A DNA stretch of 64,000 nt, taken from positions 62,001 to 126,000 of the forward strand of contig DLST01000011.1 in NCBI GenBank assembly GCA_002500745.1, read 5' to 3'. Positions 59,441-64,000 of this stretch are shown in pieces (position 1 is the stretch's first letter; each line of letters opens with the position of its first letter). Source of the DNA: Sphingobacterium sp. UBA7855 (GTDB lineage: Bacteria; Bacteroidota; Bacteroidia; Sphingobacteriales; Sphingobacteriaceae). Both the position numbers and the translations under genes were made by a program. The notes below the pieces were generated by a model. It saw nothing but the letters and a program-made list of their open reading frames with translations. It did no database searches and was not told the origin of the DNA.

Positions 59441-60343
59441 ATGGATTTTAAAAACTGGAACGTCATCAAAAAGGAATTCGAACAATTCTTAAAGTTCGAA
59501 AGAGGCTTAAGTGCAAATTCTATTGACGCTTACTTAAATGATGTATCCAAATTTCAGATTTATTGCGAAGACAATCAACTGGTTTTAAATACCATAGCAA
59601 GAAAAAATATTCAGGAATTTTTGGTTTGGCTGCAGCAATTCAATATTTCACCTTTCACGCAGTCGAGATTGATATCTGGACTCAAAACCTTTTTTAGCTT
59701 TTTGATGATTGAGCATGAATTCAGCAACAATCCGACAGACCTTATTCAAGCACCGCGATTGGCGCGCAAGCTGCCCAGTGTTTTGAGTATACAGGAGGTC
59801 GATCAGTTGATTTCTGCAATTGATCTCTCTTCATCCGAAGGCCAACGAAATAAAACAATCATCGAAATCTTATACGGATGTGGCCTTCGTGTTTCGGAAC
59901 TTACCACACTCAAACTATCCAATCTATTTTTAGATGTAGAATTTATAAAAGTCGAAGGGAAGGGAAGCAAAGAGCGTCTCATACCAATTGGTCAACATGC
60001 CATTAAATACCTTCGCATATACCTGGAAACCATCAGGCCGCATATCAAGATTAAACCGGGAAATGAAGATATTGTATTTCTCAACAGACGAGGAGCTGCA
60101 TTATCCCGGGTCATGGTTTTTTTGATCATCAAAGAACTTGCCTTAAAAATAGGGTTACAGAAAAACATTAGCCCACATACCTTCCGCCATAGCTTTGCCT
60201 CTCATTTAGTGGAAGGCGGGGCCGATCTGCGGGCTGTACAGGACATGCTCGGACATGAAAGTATCACCACTACCGAAATATATACGCATATAGACAAGGA
60301 ATACCTGCATTCTGTAATCACGCAATACCACCCGCGGTCATAA
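59441..60343 (+). CDS. xerD: Tyrosine recombinase XerD
   Basis: 300 aa from the ATG at 59441, the conserved start of Xer proteins; an upstream frame extension of 44 codons is not homologous-looking. The N-terminal SAM-like core-binding domain (FEQFLKFERGLSANSIDAYLNDV) is followed by the catalytic domain with Arg in GCGLRVSEL, the Lys hairpin KVEGKGSKERLIP, HTFRHSFASHL, the His in LGHESITTTEIYTH and the Tyr. It resolves chromosome dimers at dif with its partner. Its size and completeness mark it as the housekeeping XerD, not a phage integrase, although a tRNA gene lies 206 bases downstream. Confidence 0.92.
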   Translation: MDFKNWNVIKKEFEQFLKFERGLSANSIDAYLNDVSKFQIYCEDNQLVLNTIARKNIQEFLVWLQQFNISPFTQSRLISGLKTFFSFLMIEHEFSNNPTDLIQAPRLARKLPSVLSIQEVDQLISAIDLSSSEGQRNKTIIEILYGCGLRVSELTTLKLSNLFLDVEFIKVEGKGSKERLIPIGQHAIKYLRIYLETIRPHIKIKPGNEDIVFLNRRGAALSRVMVFLIIKELALKIGLQKNISPHTFRHSFASHLVEGGADLRAVQDMLGHESITTTEIYTHIDKEYLHSVITQYHPRS

Positions 60344-60512
60344 CCAACCTGCTGTCAACTAGCATCATTTTTTGATCCGAAGTATGCACAAACGAATCAT
60401 TAGCACTGAGTTAAAAAAAAAACGAGGAGCGGGTGAAATTTATATGCAAAAAAAAGGCGCTAATTATCGCTAAAAATTGCCTGCTAAAAGTTTCAATTTT
60501 ATCGTAAAGATA

Positions 60513-60543
60513 TTTGTTAGATCTAGAAAATAATATATCTTTG
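60513..60543 (+). promoter_or_regulatory. Promoter of tRNA-Arg
   Basis: TTTG (60513-60516), a 19-base spacer, and TATCTTTG (60536-60543) match the Bacteroidota consensus exactly. The mature tRNA 5' end is seven bases downstream, so the primary transcript has almost no 5' leader. Confidence 0.75.
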
Positions 60544-60549
60544 CGGGAC

Positions 60550-60621
60550 GTTCCCGTAGTTCAATGGATAGAATTTCAGATTCCGGTTCTGACGATGTGG
60601 GTTCGACCCCCGCCGGGAACA
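60550..60621 (+). tRNA. tRNA-Arg (anticodon CCG)
   Basis: A complete cloverleaf: acceptor stem GTTCCCG/CGGGAAC; D arm GTTC/GAAT; anticodon stem TCAGA/TCTGA with loop TTCCGGT, anticodon CCG; T arm GTGGG-TTCGACC-CCCGC; discriminator A. CCA is not encoded. It reads the Arg codon CGG. A hairpin terminator follows at once. Confidence 0.95.
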
Positions 60622-60622
60622 C

Positions 60623-60660
60623 AAAAGGAGACATTTCGATGAGATGATCTCCTTTTTTTT
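60623..60660 (+). terminator. Terminator of tRNA-Arg
   Basis: A 9-bp stem (AAAAGGAGA / TCTCCTTTT, 60623-60631 with 60648-60656) ends in a run of eight T, immediately after the tRNA. Confidence 0.85.
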
Positions 60661-60837
60661 ACGCTACGAACTCCAGCTCCGTGTTGACGTGGGCACGCGA
60701 ATATTTTTCAGCAATGTATACGAATCGGTTGGCCATTTCATGGCGAAAAAAATAGCTAATATACCAATTAGATAGCAGATATCCAAACACCAATTTACCC
60801 CTAGGCACAGCCTTAGAACAATTGTTACCCAGTACTC

Positions 60838-60907
60838 GTTCAGTGCTTGTTCACTCGTCACTGAATCATCACTGAACAAGCACTGAACAAGCACTGAGCA
60901 ATCACTG
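60838..60907. repeat. Inverted repeat plus 11-bp tandem array (CACTGAACAAG)
   Basis: Four consecutive 11-bp units (from 60859: CACTGAATCAT, CACTGAACAAG twice, CACTGAGCAAT, then a partial CACTG). A 16-bp sequence at 60838-60853 is a perfect reverse complement of 60873-60888 within the array, so the whole can fold into a large hairpin. The surrounding 60661-61025 is otherwise empty: I see no convincing gene, and the 76-codon minus frame at 60664-60894 runs through the repeats and lacks protein character. Confidence 0.8.
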
Positions 60908-61025
60908 TAAAAACGGGCAAGTTGGTTACTAGCGGTTCTTCTTTTGGCACACCAAAAATTAGCAGCGGAAAATCTGTAGATAACCCAGCATTTGTAACAA
61001 AAAATTTTTAAAACGAAGCTATTGT

Positions 61026-62105
61026 CTATATACTCTTCTGCAACAACTTATGCTGTGAAGCAGTAAAAATATTTCGGAAGATGATATTGATCTCTTGGTC
61101 GACGGCAGCCCCCAAAATCCCTGCCTGAGGATAGAGTTTAACGATATTCGTTAAAATGGAAGAGACAAAATCACGGCTTTGCGTGGCTATTTGCGCATAA
61201 ATTGTGGTATTATCGATACCATTACTGAGGTTATCCCAAGAATGGGCAGCCAAATGCAAGATAGCATCCTTTCGTATGGTGTAATCCTGTTGAAGCTCAT
61301 CGAGCATGCCGAAAGCAGCTTTACTCGCTGCCTGTTCCCAATTGGACGCTTTACTTTTTAACACAAACAGTTTTTCAATCAAATCCAGAAATCGCTTATA
61401 CATCCCGATAAAATTGGCCAGCAAGGTCAACTCAGCAAAAGGCATAAAGGGATATTGATAGCGTAGATCACTGCGTGTGCTTTTCGCCGCATTGATTTCA
61501 AAACACTGTTTACCATCAACTAGGACGTCCTGCAGCGAAAAAGAGTGCGAGGCAGTCACCTCTAATCCGAACGTATCCCAGTCATAATGAACCAGCGCAT
61601 GTTCTCTATCGACAAAAAATGATTTTACAAGTGGATTCCCTTTGTCATCCATTACGGGTTTCCCCCCTTCCTGAATCGTTGCATTCAACGTAAAATGGGT
61701 TAAATGTGGAGCCCCAGTAGCGTACTTCCAAAACCCTGTGAGTCGATAATGTTCACCATCGCGCGTTGCTGTGCCCGATGCCTGCCCGCTACCACCGAAA
61801 CAAACCCGTTCCATTTTAAAGATTTGATCGCCTAGAACGCGATCAATAAAACCGACAAAAAGATTTGCTCCCGAACATAATGTCACTGTCCAGGCCAGTC
61901 CGCCGTCCCAATACGCTAAATCAGCCAATACATTCAGACCTTCTGGTACCGTTAAACCTAATCCACCCAGTTCAACGGGAATCCAGATTTTAAACCATTT
62001 TCTGCGATAGATTAGTTCCAACTGTTCATCCGACAAAGATTTCTGCTGAATACCTTTTGCCTGACTGTCTTTCAGAATGGCAATATCCGCACTATTGAGT
62101 TGCAT
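61026..62105 (-). CDS. Acyl-CoA-dehydrogenase-like flavoprotein in a TPP-riboswitch operon
   Basis: 359 aa from the ATG at 62105, inside the end of pnuT. The fold is that of the acyl-CoA dehydrogenase superfamily: N-terminal helices (IPVELGGLGLTVPEGLNVLADLAYWDGGLAW), a middle beta domain (FGGSGQASGTATRDGEHYRLTGFWKYATGAPHLTHF) and a helical C-domain. This middle segment is closer to flavin-dependent monooxygenase relatives (HpaB/DszC type) than to classical dehydrogenases, and the usual catalytic Glu is not obvious. A 14-base overlap with pnuT makes co-translation very likely, so it should follow thiamine status. The substrate is unknown. Confidence 0.75.
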   Translation of the reverse strand: MQLNSADIAILKDSQAKGIQQKSLSDEQLELIYRRKWFKIWIPVELGGLGLTVPEGLNVLADLAYWDGGLAWTVTLCSGANLFVGFIDRVLGDQIFKMERVCFGGSGQASGTATRDGEHYRLTGFWKYATGAPHLTHFTLNATIQEGGKPVMDDKGNPLVKSFFVDREHALVHYDWDTFGLEVTASHSFSLQDVLVDGKQCFEINAAKSTRSDLRYQYPFMPFAELTLLANFIGMYKRFLDLIEKLFVLKSKASNWEQAASKAAFGMLDELQQDYTIRKDAILHLAAHSWDNLSNGIDNTTIYAQIATQSRDFVSSILTNIVKLYPQAGILGAAVDQEINIIFRNIFTASQHKLLQKSI

Positions 62106-62709
62106 ATCTCTCTTCACGTATTATTTTCCTCCAATTTAAATATCCACTAAATGCCATCACAAATAAAAACAAAGTCAGTCCGGAATAGAGAAACAATCCT
62201 TTATGGATCAATAATGGAATGGCCATTAGATTGCTAATATTCAACAGTATCCAATTTTCTATTTTGCGTTTTGCCAACAACCACATTCCTGCCCAAGCGG
62301 TGCAGGAAACGGCGGAATCCCATAGTGGAACATCGGAGTCTGTTAAATGCACCAATCCAAAATAGAACAACAAAAAACCAGCGGTGCAGATAAAGCATAC
62401 TATCCACCAATCTTTCTTTTCACAACGTGTGATCGGCGTAGCAGCGTCACTGCTATATTTCCAATACATCCAGCCGTAAATGCTCATGACTAAATAATAC
62501 AGGTGCAGCAATATTTCAGCATACAGTTTTGCGTGAAATAATACATATACGGATATCAGTATACCTATAATGCCAAAAATATAATGGATTGATTTATTTT
62601 GCCGTGAAAACCAGACTTGCAAAATGCCGAAAGAAACACCTAGCCATTCTGCCACTGTGGCTTGTTGCATCTGTTTTATCAAAGCTTCGATCATGGATTC
62701 GGGAGTCAT
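62092..62709 (-). CDS. pnuT: PnuC-family thiamine transporter
   Basis: 205 aa with about seven membrane helices. The PnuC signatures are present: an N-terminal EWLGVSFGILQVWFSRQNK, LYYLVMSIYGWMYWKY, and the C-terminal LLNISNLMAIPLLIHKGLFLYSGLTLFLF. PnuC carries nicotinamide riboside, but the branch controlled by TPP riboswitches carries thiamine. The TPP riboswitch 74 bases upstream strongly supports thiamine. The thiamine pyrophosphokinase and TonB receptor often found beside pnuT in Bacteroidota are not in the window. Confidence 0.9.
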   Translation of the reverse strand: MTPESMIEALIKQMQQATVAEWLGVSFGILQVWFSRQNKSIHYIFGIIGILISVYVLFHAKLYAEILLHLYYLVMSIYGWMYWKYSSDAATPITRCEKKDWWIVCFICTAGFLLFYFGLVHLTDSDVPLWDSAVSCTAWAGMWLLAKRKIENWILLNISNLMAIPLLIHKGLFLYSGLTLFLFVMAFSGYLNWRKIIREERYATQ

Positions 62710-62782
62710 TCGAATTGTTTATTAGTGCGTGCGATCTTATAATAAACCTTCGGGGAGAAAACAGCTGTTTTTATTGAAATTA

Positions 62783-62903
62783 AATCCCTACGCCAGCATT
62801 ACCTGGATCAGGTATATAAAAGCGATTGTACAAAGAGGAACAATCGCTTTTATTGGGTATAATCTCAGCCTAGAACGGCAGAAGCCGTTCGAAGCACCCC
62901 TCA
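62783..62903 (-). promoter_or_regulatory. TPP (thiamine pyrophosphate) riboswitch
   Basis: On the minus strand all conserved THI-box parts appear in order: GGGGTGC (62894-62900), GGCTGAGA (62863-62870), ACCC (62855-62858), ACCTGATCCAGGT (62801-62813), AATGC, and GCGTAGGGA ending at 62785. A facultative 13-bp perfect hairpin (62817-62829 with 62840-62852) is inserted between ACCC and ACCTGATC. It controls pnuT and the overlapping acyl-CoA-dehydrogenase-like gene. The 74-base leader to the ATG has no strong terminator, so control is more likely at translation. Confidence 0.93.
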
Positions 62904-62926
62904 AGTATATTGTTGGTCGGGCCTGA

Positions 62927-64000
62927 TTAATCGATAGCGATTAATTTCAACGCTTTGTGTGTGCGTATACGTGTTTCTTTACAAAGCTGTGCGTCGTCGT
63001 TCAATGATTTCCCGTGTGATGGTATCATCTCACGTAACTTCTTCCTGTATTCATCTGATTTAGCACGTTCAGGGAAACATTTCTTCAGCAAGCTGATCAT
63101 GATCGCGACAGAGGTAGAAGCGCCAGGAGAAGCACCCAATAACGCGGCAATAGAACCATCTGAACTAGAGACGACCTCTGTTCCAAATTCCAAAATCCCA
63201 CCTCTCTTTTCATCTTTCTTGATCACCTGAACCCGTTGTCCCGCCTTCTCAATAACCCAGTCCTCCAATTTTGCTGTGGGCATAAATTGTTTCAATGACT
63301 CCAGTTTATCTTTCGGAGATTTCATGACTTCTGTGATCAAATACTTGGTCAAGGGCAAATTATCAAGTCCGGCAGATAGCATCGGACGGATATTCGACAA
63401 CTTGATCGAAGCAGGTAGATCGAAATAAGAACCCTGTTTGAGGAATTTTGTGGAAAAACCCGCATAAGGACCAAATAACAAAGCTTGTTTGCCATCAATA
63501 TAACGCGTATCTAAGTGCGGTACAGACATCGGTGGAGCGCCCACAGAAGCTTTGCCGTACACTTTGGCGTGATGTGCTTTAATAATCTCATCATTCACAC
63601 AACGTAGCCATTGGCCTCCTACCGGAAAGCCACCATAGCCTTTTGCTTCTGGTATTCCGGATTTTTCCAACAACAGCAAGGAGTGTCCACCAGCACCAAT
63701 AAATACAAATTTCGCTTTGATTTCTCTCTTTACTCCTGTTTTTAAATCTTTGACCTCCACTTCCCAACGACCATCATCTTCACGTTCAATGTCAATGACT
63801 TCATGGTTTAGCGAAATGGATATATTTTCTTTATTTGCAAGATTAGTGATCAAATCACGTGTCAATGAGCCAAAATTGACATCTGTACCAAGATCCATTT
63901 TCGTTGCAGCAATCTTTTCATTTTTATCACGCCCCTCCATCATCAATGGAATCCATGATTTCAGCAACTCAGCATCTTCAGTATACTCCATTCCCTTAAA
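62927..64000 (-). CDS. mqo: Malate:quinone oxidoreductase, C-terminal part (cut by window edge)
   Basis: The frame runs off the right edge; about 358 codons of a protein normally near 500 aa are present, and the N-terminal FAD-binding motif lies outside. The visible part has FIGAGGHSLLLLEKSGIPEAKGYGGFPVGGQWL, the substrate region SVGAPPMSVPHLDTRYIDGK, and the C-terminal LLGASPGASTSVAIMISLLKKCFP, all characteristic of Mqo. It oxidises malate to oxaloacetate and reduces menaquinone at the inner membrane. The stop is 24 bases before the riboswitch of the next transcript on the same strand; I see no U-tailed terminator in this short gap. Confidence 0.92.
   Translation of the reverse strand, partial: FKGMEYTEDAELLKSWIPLMMEGRDKNEKIAATKMDLGTDVNFGSLTRDLITNLANKENISISLNHEVIDIEREDDGRWEVEVKDLKTGVKREIKAKFVFIGAGGHSLLLLEKSGIPEAKGYGGFPVGGQWLRCVNDEIIKAHHAKVYGKASVGAPPMSVPHLDTRYIDGKQALLFGPYAGFSTKFLKQGSYFDLPASIKLSNIRPMLSAGLDNLPLTKYLITEVMKSPKDKLESLKQFMPTAKLEDWVIEKAGQRVQVIKKDEKRGGILEFGTEVVSSSDGSIAALLGASPGASTSVAIMISLLKKCFPERAKSDEYRKKLREMIPSHGKSLNDDAQLCKETRIRTHKALKLIAID

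Noticed and set aside
59441..60621. Integrase plus tRNA, suggesting an integrated mobile element
   Set aside because: The recombinase is a complete housekeeping XerD, and no copy of the tRNA 3' end, no attachment-site repeat and no phage or conjugation gene are seen in the window.
60664..60894. 76-codon minus-strand frame next to tRNA-Arg
   Set aside because: It runs through the tandem repeats, has no protein-like pattern or promoter, and starts within the repeat; treated as spacer.
60838..60907. Possible CRISPR array
   Set aside because: The units are 11 bp, directly adjacent with no spacers, and no cas gene is present.

Overview
The window is ordinary chromosomal DNA of a Bacteroidota bacterium, most likely a Sphingobacterium or close relative (Sphingobacteriaceae). 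The evidence is: a short primary sigma factor without region 1.1; repeated use of the Bacteroidota promoter form TTG(N19-20)TAnnTTTG (clear at tRNA-Arg, pheT, serC and engB); A-rich translation starts; families typical of the phylum (DUF5686 with a carboxypeptidase-regulatory domain, GLPGLI fused to PNGase F, RNase Y, UbiA/MqnP, pnuT under a TPP riboswitch). I see no insertion sequence, prophage, CRISPR array or conjugative element. Both edges cut a gene: a lipoprotein on the left and malate:quinone oxidoreductase on the right.

Layout. 1-4.4 kb: lipoprotein fragment, a doubtful small ORF, pyruvate oxidase, a start-less gene remnant, and a two-gene unit of a TraB/GumN-like lipoprotein and an MtfA-like metallopeptidase. 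4.5-11.8 kb: glycogen operon in the order GH31, glgB, glgA, glgC. 12-17 kb: dps, a long RluA-type pseudouridine synthase with an unusual N-terminal half, and a DUF5686 outer-membrane-type protein. 17.5-24.3 kb: DsbD-like reductase, cysteine synthase divergent from an Lrp regulator, a GLPGLI-PNGase F fusion, a UbiA prenyltransferase and EngB. 24.7-27.6 kb: a NatAB-like ABC exporter and an Mpo1/DUF962 membrane protein. 27.8-36.8 kb: a core block reading pheT, a coiled-coil gene, zapA, a 6S RNA gene and rny on the minus strand, with purL divergent from pheT.

36.8-43.6 kb: AEC transporter with divergent AraC regulator, a large MscS channel, and a tight three-gene cassette made of a divergent Lgt-like protein, a two-TM protein and a radical SAM enzyme resembling the archaeal Tes/MJ0619 group. 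43.7-48.5 kb: amino-acid synthesis (lysC-lysA and serC-serA). 48.7-53.8 kb: small hypothetical gene, icd, CPA2 antiporter with USP-like tail, and a LolC/E-type permease starting with TTG. 53.9-56.3 kb: fmt, a small XRE regulator and rpoD. 56.3-64 kb: M16 protease, xerD, tRNA-Arg(CCG), a repeat cluster, a TPP riboswitch controlling pnuT and an overlapping acyl-CoA-dehydrogenase-like gene, and the end of mqo.

Most genes are housekeeping. The parts most worth following are the radical SAM/Lgt-like/2-TM cassette, which may be an undescribed membrane-lipid or lipoprotein modification unit; the acyl-CoA-dehydrogenase-like enzyme in the thiamine regulon; the GLPGLI-PNGase F fusion; the 6S RNA gene; and the predicted leaderless starts of engB and xerD.
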